Source: Planctomycetota bacterium
Lineage (GTDB): Bacteria; Planctomycetota; UBA1135; JADKAF01
DNA length: 64,000 bases
Direction of reading: 5' to 3'
Assembly (NCBI GenBank): GCA_016719295.1
Contig: JADKAF010000001.1
Span: 682,001 to 746,000 of the forward strand
A program made the translations under genes and the position numbers. The notes under the pieces are model-generated. The model searched no databases, was not told the DNA's origin, and saw only the letters and a list, made by a program, of their open reading frames with translations. Positions 52,629-60,711 of this stretch are shown piece by piece. Every line of letters begins with the position of its first letter. Position 1 is the first letter of the stretch.

Positions 52629-53722
52629 CGATGGGTCTCCTGGAGCAGTTCTCGGGGAAGCTCGACGCTCTGCAGCTCGAAGAAGGCGAACTCCTCTTCC
52701 GGATCGGTCTCGATGGCCTCGTCCACGGCGCGCAGCCGCAGGCGTTGGACGCTCGTCGGCTCGGAAGACGAGCCGGCCTCGTCCCGACCGAGGATGCGCT
52801 CCACCAGCGCGCGCGGTCGAGCGCGCACGTCGTGATAGATGCGGCCGATGTACTCGCCGAGTAGGCCCATCCCGACGAACTGCAGGCCGACGAAGGTGAA
52901 CAGGAGCGCGAAGAGGGTGAAGACTCCGTCGACGGCCCAGGCCGGACCGTAGATCAGCCGCAGCGCGAGCAGGAGCGCACCGAAGCCAACGCCGAAGATC
53001 GAGATGGCTCCGCCGATCAGCGAGAGCAGTCGCAGAGGGAACGTCGTCATCCCGGTCAGCAGATCGAACTGGAGCTGGATTAGCTTCCAGAGCGAGTACT
53101 TCGAGGAGCCGGCCTTGCGCTCGGCGTGCTCCACCTCGATCTCGGTCGTGCGGCGAGCGAAGGAATTCGCCAGCACGGGGATGAAGGTGCTGTGCTCGTG
53201 GCAGCGCAGCACGGCCTCGATCACGCCGCGGCGGTAGAGGCGCAGCATGCAGCCGTAGTCGCTCATCGCGATGCCCGTGGCCTTGCGAGCGGCGAAGTTG
53301 ACGAGCTTGGAGGCGAAGCGTCGGAAGAGGGGATCGCGGCGATCGCGGCGCAAGCTGCCGACCACGTCGTAGCCTTCTTCGCCGCGCGCGAGCAGGCGCG
53401 GCAGCTCCTCGGGGGGATTCTGTAGGTCGGCGTCGAGCGTGGCGATCCAGGCTCCGCGCGCCTCCGCGAAGCCCGCGAGGATCGCGGCGTGCTGGCCGTA
53501 GTTGCGGTTCAGCATCACGCCGATGACCAGCCCGGAGTGGTCCTCCACGGCGGACTCGATCAGCTCGCGCGAGGCATCTTGGCTTCCGTCGTCCACCAAA
53601 ATGAGCTCGTAGGTACAGCCGATCGAGTCGCAAGCTCTGACGCAACGCCGGATCAGCTCCGGGAGGCTCGCCGCCTCGTTGAAGACCGGGATCACGACCG
53701 AGAAGTGGATCGGTTCGATCAT
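52625..53722 (-). CDS. arnC: ArnC, undecaprenyl-P Ara4FN transferase
   Basis: 365 residues. GT2 domain with SVVIPVFNEAASLPEL at the start, LVDDGSQD, DADLQNPPEE (metal-binding DxD-like), and SDYGCMLRLYRR; two C-terminal membrane helices (about 232-255 and 268-290) and EYIGRIYHDVRARP follow. These match ArnC, which transfers formylated Ara4N from UDP to undecaprenyl phosphate. The last 50 residues are an acidic extension beyond the E. coli length of 322. It overlaps arnB and arnA by four bases each. Confidence 0.93.
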   Translation of the reverse strand: MIEPIHFSVVIPVFNEAASLPELIRRCVRACDSIGCTYELILVDDGSQDASRELIESAVEDHSGLVIGVMLNRNYGQHAAILAGFAEARGAWIATLDADLQNPPEELPRLLARGEEGYDVVGSLRRDRRDPLFRRFASKLVNFAARKATGIAMSDYGCMLRLYRRGVIEAVLRCHEHSTFIPVLANSFARRTTEIEVEHAERKAGSSKYSLWKLIQLQFDLLTGMTTFPLRLLSLIGGAISIFGVGFGALLLALRLIYGPAWAVDGVFTLFALLFTFVGLQFVGMGLLGEYIGRIYHDVRARPRALVERILGRDEAGSSSEPTSVQRLRLRAVDEAIETDPEEEFAFFELQSVELPRELLQETHR

Positions 53723-54885
53723 TGCATCACCTTCCTCGCGAGGACGACCTTCTCGATGGCCGTCGCCACGTCCTCGATGTCGCTGTCCTGCATGTCAGGG
53801 AAGAGCGGCAGGGAGCAGATGCGCTCCGAGTTCCACTCCGTGTTGGGCAGGAAGCCCGGCTCGAAGCGGTAGCGCTCGCGGTAATAGCGCTGCGTGTGCG
53901 CGGCGCGGAAATGCACTCCGGTGCCGATGTTCTGCGCCTTCAGCTCGGCCATGAACGCGAAGCGGTCCATGCCGAGCCCTTCGATGTCCACGCGCACGAC
54001 GAAGAGGTGCCAAGCGTGCTTGTTGGGATAGGCGGGCAGCCCGAGCGGCCGCACCTCTTCGATGCGATCCAGGCGTCGGAGATAGAGCGCGGCGAGCTCG
54101 GCGCGGCGCGCGTTCATCGCGTCGATGCGGTCCAGCTGGCACAGGCCCAGGACGGCCGCCATGTCGGGGAGGTTGTACTTGAAGCCGGGCTCGATGACCT
54201 CCGCCTGGGGCGCGCGGCCCTGCATCGAGCGGTCGAAGGAGTCGACTCCCAACCCGTGGAACTTCAGGCGCTTCACGCGCTCGAAGAGCTGCGGATCGTC
54301 GGAGCAGACCATACCGCCTTCGGCGGTGGTGAGGTTCTTGATCGCGTGGAACGAGAAGATCGAGGTGCCGCGCGTCCCGACGTGCTCTCCGCGATAGTGG
54401 GTGCCGACGGCGTGCGCGGCATCCTCGATCAGCGCGATGCCGCGGCTGGAGGCGAGCCGGCGCAGCGGCTCGATCTCGCAGGCGGCGCCGGCGTAGTGCA
54501 CCGGGATCATCGCCTTCGTCCGCGGAGTGATGGCCTGCTCGTAGGCTTGCGGGGACGCCATCAAGGTCTCTCGATCGACGTCGACGAAGACCGGCTTCGC
54601 ACCGGCGAGCTCGATCAGGTTCACCGTCGAGACCCAGGTCAGCGACGGAGTGATCACTTCGTCGCCGGGGCCGATGCCGAGCGCCGCGAGGACGACGTGC
54701 ATCCCGCCCGTGGCCGAACTCACGGCGATCGCTCCGCGGCAGCCGATCTTCTCGGCGAAGCGCTGCTCGAGCTCCGCGGCCTTGGGGCCCGTGGTGATCC
54801 ACCCGGAGCGCAGGACCGCTCCCACGGCGGCGATGTCTTCTTCGCGGATGCAGGGACGGCTGAACGGGAGGAACTGGGAGCGCAT
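53719..54885 (-). CDS. arnB: ArnB, UDP-Ara4N--oxoglutarate aminotransferase
   Basis: 388 residues, against 379-385 in enterobacteria. Conserved stretches follow ArnB nearly throughout: SGWITTGPKAAELEQ, AIAVSSATGGMHV, ITPSLTWVSTVN, EDAAHAVGTHYRG, the PLP lysine 183 in SFHAIKNLTTAEGG, LKFHGLGVDSFDR and NTEWNSERICSLPLFPDM. It adds the amino group from glutamate to UDP-4-keto-arabinose. ATG at 54885 preferred (GAGGTG site just upstream); a GTG start six codons earlier is possible. First gene of the arnBCAD block. Confidence 0.95.
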   Translation of the reverse strand: MRSQFLPFSRPCIREEDIAAVGAVLRSGWITTGPKAAELEQRFAEKIGCRGAIAVSSATGGMHVVLAALGIGPGDEVITPSLTWVSTVNLIELAGAKPVFVDVDRETLMASPQAYEQAITPRTKAMIPVHYAGAACEIEPLRRLASSRGIALIEDAAHAVGTHYRGEHVGTRGTSIFSFHAIKNLTTAEGGMVCSDDPQLFERVKRLKFHGLGVDSFDRSMQGRAPQAEVIEPGFKYNLPDMAAVLGLCQLDRIDAMNARRAELAALYLRRLDRIEEVRPLGLPAYPNKHAWHLFVVRVDIEGLGMDRFAFMAELKAQNIGTGVHFRAAHTQRYYRERYRFEPGFLPNTEWNSERICSLPLFPDMQDSDIEDVATAIEKVVLARKVMQ

Positions 54886-54975
54886 GCGGAACACCTCGAT
54901 CACCAGCGAGTGCTGCTTCCAGGATCGCGTTCGCGTACGGCCTCGCTAGGGAAGTTCGAGGAATCGTCGCCTGCG

Positions 54976-54992
54976 GTTAAGCATCGATTCAG
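54976..54992 (-). promoter_or_regulatory. Candidate PmrA-type box upstream of arnB
   Basis: Read on the minus strand: CTGAAT-CGATG-CTTAAC, a direct repeat of hexamers with 11-base period. The PmrA box is (C/T)TTAA(G/T)-N5-(C/T)TTAA(G/T), so each half matches 5 of 6. It lies in the 220-base gap between arnT and arnB, ending about 90 bases before the arnB start. AT-rich hexamers are rare in this sequence. Confidence 0.4.
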
Positions 54993-55105
54993 GAAACGCT
55001 CGCGAGCCTCTACGGAATGCGGCCCAGGCCTTCGCAGCCGCTTCTTCGCAGGGGAGCGACTTGCTTCCAGCAGATCGCGATGGATGCGTGCGCTCGATCG
55101 CGCGC

Positions 55106-56782
55106 TCAGCGTGCGACGTAATGCGCGAACACGATGCCGTCATCCTCGAAGGACGAGGTGGGCTCGGGCAGCTCGCGGGCGTGATCGTTCCACCAGCTCG
55201 CGCGGCAGACGAGGCGGGTGTCCGGCAGGACATCGTTGCGCAGCCGCGAGCTCAGCTCCCCGATCGAGAGCGGCAGCCTGAGGTGGTGCGAGTCGAGCTC
55301 GCCGCTCTTGTCGACGAGCTCCACATCCGTGGTCTCGAGTGACCAGCAGAGGCTGACGAGGAGGCGATACTCGGCGATGAGGGTGTCGGAGGAGCGCAGC
55401 CAATCGCGATGCCGAGCGAGAGGCTGCTCGGGTTGCCGCCAGCCTTGGGTCGATCGAGGAAACGCCAGCGCGGCGGCAACCCCCAAGGGCACGAGGCTCC
55501 ACGCCACGCGGCGCCGCAGCTGCCGTGCGCTCGCCGCGCGCGCCGCGCGCAGCAGGAGCCACGAGGAGCCGAGGCCGCCGACCAGCCAGACCGTCGCGCT
55601 CGCTGCGCCAGGGCTCGGCAGGCGGATCGCGGGATGCTCCCGGATGACGAAGAGCGCGAGGACCGCGCCAGTCGCCAGCGCGACGATGATGGCGAACGCG
55701 CGGAGTCCGATGCGCACGAGAGAGTGGATCTCGCTCGCTCGTCGCTGGAGCAAGCAGCCGATGCCGAGGGCGAGGCCGGGGAAGCACGGCGTCAGGTAGG
55801 TGCCTAGCTTGCCGCTGCTCGCCGAGAGGAAGAGGAGCGGGCCGACGACCCAACAGGCTGCGAGACGTGCGATCTGCCGAGGTTCGCCGTCGAGCGTGGA
55901 GCGCGACGAGGCCAGCCCTAAGAGCGGGAGCCAGGGCAGCGCGCCCCCGAGCAGCACGGGGAGGAAGTACCACACAGGCTCGGAGTGCTGCGCGCCGTCG
56001 CGGCTCAAGAAGCGCTGCACGTGCTCCACCCAGAAGAAGCGATGCCAGAACAGCGGCTCGCGCAGCGAGATGGCGAGGCTCCAAGGCAGAGCCACGAGCA
56101 ACGCAGCTCCCAGCATCCAGGGGAGACCGCGCAGCGCGCGGCGCCCACCCGGCGAGAGCACGCCGAACGGCAGCGCCGCCGAGAAGAGCAGCGCCACGGC
56201 GACGAAGCCCTTTACGAGGAAGGCGGCGCCGAGCCAGAGCCCCGCGCGCAGCAGCGCGGAGCGCCGTTCCCCGGGGTGCCTCGCCAACGCGCCGGAGGCG
56301 AAGCCGAGCGTCGCTCCCGCGAGGGCGCAGCTCAGCAGGGGATCGAGCACGTGCGCGCTGCCGATAACCTGGACGAACGCGAACGAGGCGAAGATCGACA
56401 CGGTTCCCCAGGCTTCCGACGCTCCTCGGCCGTGGCGGCGGAGGAAGCGCGCCAGCAGGCAGCTCGTGATCAGAGTCGAGAGCAGCGCCGGAAGCCTCAG
56501 GGCGAAGGTGCTGCGTCCGCAAAGACCTTGCGCGATCGCGCCGACCCAGATCCCGAGCGGCGGCTTTTCCAGATAGGGAGCATCGGCGAGGTGTGGAACG
56601 ATCCAATCGCCGGTGGCCAGCATCTCGCGAGCAATCTCGGCATAGCGGATCTCATCGGGAGCGGCGAGGGGGCGCCGCGCGGCCCAGGGGACGTGGATGC
56701 AGAGGAAGAGCGCGAGGAAGGTGCCGGCCGGTGGCCAGCGAAACCCCGCGAAGCGAGGTGAGATGGCCTGCGTTCGTGGCAC
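55106..56782 (-). CDS. arnT: ArnT, lipid A Ara4N transferase
   Basis: 558 residues, against 550 in E. coli. The first loop reads DEIRYAEIAREMLATGDWIV followed by PHLADAPYLEKPPLGIW, closely parallel to ArnT (catalytic Asp-Glu, then Glu-Lys-Pro). Later segments FFWVEHVQRFLSRDGAQH and GGALPWLPLL also match. About twelve membrane helices. The enzyme moves Ara4N from undecaprenyl phosphate to lipid A phosphates and lowers the negative charge of the outer membrane, giving resistance to polymyxin and cationic peptides. Start is GTG at 56780-56782. It lies after the histidine kinase gene, separated by 158 bases. Confidence 0.9.
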   Translation of the reverse strand: MPRTQAISPRFAGFRWPPAGTFLALFLCIHVPWAARRPLAAPDEIRYAEIAREMLATGDWIVPHLADAPYLEKPPLGIWVGAIAQGLCGRSTFALRLPALLSTLITSCLLARFLRRHGRGASEAWGTVSIFASFAFVQVIGSAHVLDPLLSCALAGATLGFASGALARHPGERRSALLRAGLWLGAAFLVKGFVAVALLFSAALPFGVLSPGGRRALRGLPWMLGAALLVALPWSLAISLREPLFWHRFFWVEHVQRFLSRDGAQHSEPVWYFLPVLLGGALPWLPLLGLASSRSTLDGEPRQIARLAACWVVGPLLFLSASSGKLGTYLTPCFPGLALGIGCLLQRRASEIHSLVRIGLRAFAIIVALATGAVLALFVIREHPAIRLPSPGAASATVWLVGGLGSSWLLLRAARAASARQLRRRVAWSLVPLGVAAALAFPRSTQGWRQPEQPLARHRDWLRSSDTLIAEYRLLVSLCWSLETTDVELVDKSGELDSHHLRLPLSIGELSSRLRNDVLPDTRLVCRASWWNDHARELPEPTSSFEDDGIVFAHYVAR

Positions 56783-56847
56783 GTGGTGAGCTCGGCGAGG
56801 AAGAGCTCCCAGGAGACGAGCGCGCGGCGTGCCGCGGAAGCGAGGTT

Positions 56848-56865
56848 CCGACTCCGGCGAGTCGG
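56848..56865. promoter_or_regulatory. Inverted repeat upstream of arnT
   Basis: A perfect 7-base inverted repeat (56848-56854 with 56859-56865, four-base centre), next to the candidate box at 56867-56883. It could be an operator half or a small hairpin at the end of the kinase transcript. Confidence 0.35.
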
Positions 56866-56866
56866 G

Positions 56867-56883
56867 ATTCAGCTTGGGTTCAT
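56867..56883 (-). promoter_or_regulatory. Candidate PmrA-type box upstream of arnT
   Basis: Read on the minus strand: ATGAAC-CCAAG-CTGAAT, hexamer direct repeat with the same 11-base period as the element before arnB, and CTGAAT identical in both. It ends about 84 bases before the arnT GTG, almost the same distance as at arnB. The match to the enterobacterial PmrA consensus is weaker, so the sites support each other more than the consensus. Confidence 0.35.
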
Positions 56884-56940
56884 CCGCTCGAAGCGCGCCG
56901 ACGGCCGCGCATCGTTCGACGCGCGCACGATAGAGCGTGA

Positions 56941-58374
56941 TCAGCTCGTCGCGATCGGCAGCCTGGCGATGGCGCGCAGCCCCGGCTGCGCCGCCTCCAG
57001 CCGCAGCGAGCCGCCGTGTAGCTCCGCGATGGATCTCGCGATCGAGAGGCCGAGGCCGGATCCAGGGTGCTCGGCCGCAGCGCGCGGCGAGCGATAGAAG
57101 CGCTCGAACACCCGCTCGAGCTCGTCGGGCTCCAAGCCCGGACCTCGGTCGCGTATCGCGATCTCGAGGATGTGCTCGGAGTGCGCGAGCTCGATCTCCA
57201 CGGGCGAGCCGGGAGGCGAGTACTGGAGCGCATTGCGCAGGAGATTGCCGATCAAGATCACCAGCAGGCGCAAGCGCCCCATCACGACGAGAGGGGACTC
57301 CGGCGCGTGCAGCGCGATGCGCTGCGCTTGCGCAGGATCCAGCTCCGAGAGCGCGCGCTCGACGACGTCGCGGAGCTCTACTGGCTCGGCGTGAACGAGG
57401 AGATTCGTGCTGCGGTCCAGGCGGCAGAGCTCGAGCAGCACCGAAACCGTGTCGTCGCTGCGATCCAGCGCCGCAAGGACGTCCCGGAAGAACACCTCGT
57501 GGTCCTCGACGCCCCGGTCGCGACGCAGCGCGACCTCGGCCGAGCTGCGCATCGCCGCCAAGGGGCCGCGGAGCTCGTGCGCGGCATTGGAGGTGAACTG
57601 GCTCTGCCTGCGCAGCGCATCGGATTGGACCGCGAAGCTGAGATCCAAGGCGCCGGCGAGGCTTTCGATCTCCTCGTACTGACCGCTGCGAGGCATGGGG
57701 AGCGGAGCTTCTGGTCGAATGTCTTTGGCCGCACTCGCGAGCGCGATCAATGGACGAGCGAAGCGACTCGCGATCACCTGCGCCGCGACGGCGAGGAGCA
57801 AGGCCGTTGCGGCGGCGATACCGGCGTACATCCAAGCGGCGCGCGAGAGCGTCCGCACTTCGTCCTGCATGCCAACGGCGAGCCGGATCAGGACGTCCCC
57901 GCGCGAGCCCGGCGCTCCCGTCTCGGCCAGCTGCGCCCCCGGCACATGCATTCGAATCGTCGCCAAGCGGTGCGCCGGAAGATCCGCCGACGTCACCGTA
58001 TGAAACCGCGCGCGAGACGCGCGTTCAAACGGTTCGGATGCGAGGAGAGTCTTGGTGCCATGCGGGGGGAGCGTGGGTCCGCTGCGATGGAGGAGCTGCC
58101 ACGGCTCGGCTCGCCATACCTCCATCTCGCAGGGCGTGCGCGCCATCAAGCTTTCGAAGCTGAGCCCTGCAGGCCACACGAAGCTCATCTCGTGCCTCGA
58201 GGCGTCCCAACTGCACATCGCGCCTAGCATCTCGGCGCGTGCGCGCAGTGTGTGGTCGAGCCCGCTCACGACGATCTCATAGGTGAAGGCCCACGACAAG
58301 ACGGCCGCGACCGTGGAGAGCAAGGCTGTACATCCGAAGATCGTCCGCCGGAGGTGAGCGCTGAACGTGGGCAT
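56941..58374 (-). CDS. Sensor histidine kinase of the arn region
   Basis: 477 residues. Membrane helices at about 12-35 and 180-202 frame a 145-residue periplasmic sensor domain with two Cys (about 54 and 82). A HAMP-like linker is followed by the dimerisation box with His266 in NAAHELRGPLAAM, then N-box NLLRNALQYSPPGS, DRGPGLEPDELERVFERFYR and GSGLGLSIARSI of the ATPase domain. Gene follows its response regulator after three bases. Being next to arnT, it is a good candidate for a sensor of cationic peptides or metals (PmrB/PhoQ-like role), but the periplasmic domain is not obviously homologous to those. Confidence 0.9.
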   Translation of the reverse strand: MPTFSAHLRRTIFGCTALLSTVAAVLSWAFTYEIVVSGLDHTLRARAEMLGAMCSWDASRHEMSFVWPAGLSFESLMARTPCEMEVWRAEPWQLLHRSGPTLPPHGTKTLLASEPFERASRARFHTVTSADLPAHRLATIRMHVPGAQLAETGAPGSRGDVLIRLAVGMQDEVRTLSRAAWMYAGIAAATALLLAVAAQVIASRFARPLIALASAAKDIRPEAPLPMPRSGQYEEIESLAGALDLSFAVQSDALRRQSQFTSNAAHELRGPLAAMRSSAEVALRRDRGVEDHEVFFRDVLAALDRSDDTVSVLLELCRLDRSTNLLVHAEPVELRDVVERALSELDPAQAQRIALHAPESPLVVMGRLRLLVILIGNLLRNALQYSPPGSPVEIELAHSEHILEIAIRDRGPGLEPDELERVFERFYRSPRAAAEHPGSGLGLSIARSIAELHGGSLRLEAAQPGLRAIARLPIATS

Positions 58375-58377
58375 CTG

Positions 58378-59052
58378 CTACCCATCCTCGCTGAGGACAT
58401 AGCCTTGGCCGCGACGCGTGTGCAGGAGTCGGCGCTCGCCCTCGTGCTCGATCTTGCGCCGCAGGTGGGAGACGAGTACTTCCAAGACGTTGGAAGGCGG
58501 CTCGCAGCCATCGGACCAGACGGCGAGCGCGATCTTCGCTCGGGACTGCACTTCGCCCACGTGGAGCATGAGGTGCTCAAGTATCCGATACTCCAGCAAC
58601 GGCAGCCGGATCTGGCGCTCGCCGCGCCGGGCCTGGTGGGCCAGGGGATCGATCTCGAGATCTCCGCAGCGCAGCGTAGCGCGCATTCCGCTGGCGCGGC
58701 GTAGCAAGGCGCGGATGCGCGCGAGCAGAACGGCGAAGCGCACGGGTTTCGCGACATAGTCATCGGCCCCGGCTTCCAACCCTTCGACGATCTCCGACGG
58801 CGCATCGCACGCCGTCAGCATGAGGCAGGGCAGACGCGAGCCTTCGGCTCGCAGGCGCTTCAGGAGCTCGACGCCGCTTAAGTCAGGCAGGCGTCGATCG
58901 ATCACGGCGACGTCGTAGCTCGTGATCTTGAGATGCACCAGCGCTTCGCGCGCCTTCGCCACGTGATCGACAACAAATGTCTCTTCGCGCAAGCCGGTGA
59001 TCAGGGCATGCGCCATGCGCAGCTCGTCTTCGACCAGCAGGATGCGTGCCAT
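58378..59052 (-). CDS. OmpR/PhoB family response regulator of the arn region
   Basis: 224 residues. Receiver domain starts at MARILLVEDE (acidic pocket Glu9/Asp10); phosphorylation site Asp52 in VAVIDRRLPDLSG, Lys near 103 in ADDYVAKP. The C-terminal winged helix follows from about 125 with SRAKIALAVWSDG, NVLEVLVSHLRRKI and LLHTRRGQGYVL, typical of OmpR/PmrA/QseB regulators, which bind direct hexamer repeats. ATG at 59052 is preferred over an upstream in-frame ATG because the receiver begins there. No candidate box was seen before this gene. Confidence 0.93.
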   Translation of the reverse strand: MARILLVEDELRMAHALITGLREETFVVDHVAKAREALVHLKITSYDVAVIDRRLPDLSGVELLKRLRAEGSRLPCLMLTACDAPSEIVEGLEAGADDYVAKPVRFAVLLARIRALLRRASGMRATLRCGDLEIDPLAHQARRGERQIRLPLLEYRILEHLMLHVGEVQSRAKIALAVWSDGCEPPSNVLEVLVSHLRRKIEHEGERRLLHTRRGQGYVLSEDG

Positions 59053-59175
59053 GGCCAAGGCTTCCGTGAGTGCGGCGGCAGGCGTTCCCTCCGGGGTCGG
59101 GTGGGTCTCCTGGCCTGAGGAAGCGCCGAATATGCCATGGATCCCGCTGGCTTCCATCCCGCCGAAAGGAAAGCC

Positions 59176-59202
59176 TCCGCGGGACGGGGCCCAGCCCGCG
59201 GA
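59176..59202 (-). terminator. Hairpin after the aldehyde dehydrogenase gene
   Basis: Perfect 8-base GC-rich stem (59176-59183 with 59195-59202) with an 11-base loop, located 34 bases beyond the stop of the aldehyde dehydrogenase gene and before the response-regulator start. Likely terminator separating the two units. Confidence 0.5.
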
Positions 59203-59235
59203 CGCGCCGCGGGGGGAGGCGAAGGGCGCGCAGCC

Positions 59236-60651
59236 TCATGCCAGCACCAGCGTCTTCCACTCGCTCATCTCGTCCATCGCGTAGCGCACCCCTTCGCGTC
59301 CGAAGCCGGAGTCCTTCGTGCCGCCGTAGGGGAAGTTGTCGATGCGGAAGCTCGGCACCTCGTTCACCAGCACGGTGCCGTAGTCGAGGCTGCGGTGTGC
59401 GAGCAGGGAGTGATCCAAGCGCGGCGTGAAGACGCTGGCCTGCAGGCCGAAGCGCGTCGCGTTCGCGCGCGCGAGGGCGTCCTCGAAGCGCGCGAAGGGC
59501 TCGACGATCGCGACGGGGCCGAAGATCTCCTCGCACGAGAGCTTCGCTTCGGCAGGAACTCCGCTCATCAGCGCGGGGCGCAGCACCGCTCGCTCGGCCT
59601 CGCCGCCGCAGTGCAGCGCGGCGCCGGCCGCGCGCGCCTCCGCGATCCACTGCTGCACGCGCGCGACGGCGCGCTCGTCGATGAGCGGGCCCACGACCGT
59701 GCGCTCGTCGAGCGGATCGCCGCAGGCGAGGGCGCGCGCGCCCGCGGCGAACTCCGCCACGAAGCGGGCGTAGAGGCTTTCGTGGACGAAGAAGCGCTGG
59801 GCCTTCACACACACTTGCCCCGCATAGCCGAAGGCCGAGAGGAGCAGCGGCTCGAGCAGGGGCGCGAGCTCGACGCCTTCGTCGACGAGGCACGGCGCGT
59901 TGCCGCCGAGCTCGAGCAGCACCTGCTTCTTGCCGGCGATCGACTTCAGGTGCCAGCCGACGCGATCGCTGCCGGTGAAGGAGAGCACCTTCAAGCGCTC
60001 GTCGCGCACCAGCAGCTCCGCGTGCGCGGGCTCGCAAGGCACGATGCTCAGCGCGTCGCCAGGCAGCCCCGCCGCGTCGAGGAGATCGGCGAGCAGGAAC
60101 GCGGTGAGCGGCGCTTGCGGCGCAGGCTTCAGAACCACCGAGGCGCCGATCGCGAACGCGGGGGCGAGCTTGTGGGCGACCAGGTTCAGGGGGAAGTTGA
60201 ACGGCGTGATCGCGAGCACGGGCCCGCGCGGCACGCGCGTGGCGACGCAGAGCCGCCCTTCGCCGCGCGGCTCGAGATCGAGCGGGAGCACTTCGCCGCT
60301 CGAGTGACGCGCCGCGCTCGCGGCGAGCTCGAAGGTGACCGCGGCGCGCGAGACCTCCGCGCGCGCGAAGCGCAGCGGCTTGCCCGCTTCCGCGGCGATG
60401 CTACGTGCGAGCTCTTCCACGCGCGTGCGCAGCCCTTGCGCGACATTGGCGAGGATCGCCGCGCGGCGATGCACGGGCAGCGCGCGCATCTCGCGGAAGC
60501 CACGCTCGGCGCAGGCCAGCGCGGCTTCGAGGTGCTCGCGGTCCGCGCGATGCACCGATCCCAAGTCGCGGCCATCGTACGGCGAACGCACGAGGTCGGT
60601 CGCGACGCCGCGCCGCCTCTCTCCTCCGATGCGCAAGAGCTCCGAGTTCAT
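59236..60651 (-). CDS. Aldehyde dehydrogenase family protein
   Basis: 471 residues. Catalytic Cys281 in AGQVCVKAQRFF and general-base Glu247 in LELGGNAP, with the Asn of ITPFNFPLNLVAHK at about 152 for the oxyanion hole and SFTGSDRVG for NAD binding. EEIFGPVAIVEPF and NFPYGGTKDSGFGREG complete the pattern. The ITPFNFPLNLVAHKLAPA version is typical of the group that includes lactaldehyde and non-phosphorylating glyceraldehyde-3-phosphate dehydrogenases. Cytoplasmic, NAD(P)-dependent oxidation of an aldehyde; substrate open. Single gene with a hairpin after it. Confidence 0.92.
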   Translation of the reverse strand: MNSELLRIGGERRRGVATDLVRSPYDGRDLGSVHRADREHLEAALACAERGFREMRALPVHRRAAILANVAQGLRTRVEELARSIAAEAGKPLRFARAEVSRAAVTFELAASAARHSSGEVLPLDLEPRGEGRLCVATRVPRGPVLAITPFNFPLNLVAHKLAPAFAIGASVVLKPAPQAPLTAFLLADLLDAAGLPGDALSIVPCEPAHAELLVRDERLKVLSFTGSDRVGWHLKSIAGKKQVLLELGGNAPCLVDEGVELAPLLEPLLLSAFGYAGQVCVKAQRFFVHESLYARFVAEFAAGARALACGDPLDERTVVGPLIDERAVARVQQWIAEARAAGAALHCGGEAERAVLRPALMSGVPAEAKLSCEEIFGPVAIVEPFARFEDALARANATRFGLQASVFTPRLDHSLLAHRSLDYGTVLVNEVPSFRIDNFPYGGTKDSGFGREGVRYAMDEMSEWKTLVLA

Positions 60652-60711
60652 GCGAGGTCCTGGTGGTGCGGATCTTCGATGGGTAAGTAGCGGCGCGGCC
60701 TCGCGCGTCGC

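Noticed and set aside
59053..59235. Possible response-regulator box before its own gene
   Set aside because: No TTAA- or TGAA-type hexamer repeat with 11-base period occurs in this gap.
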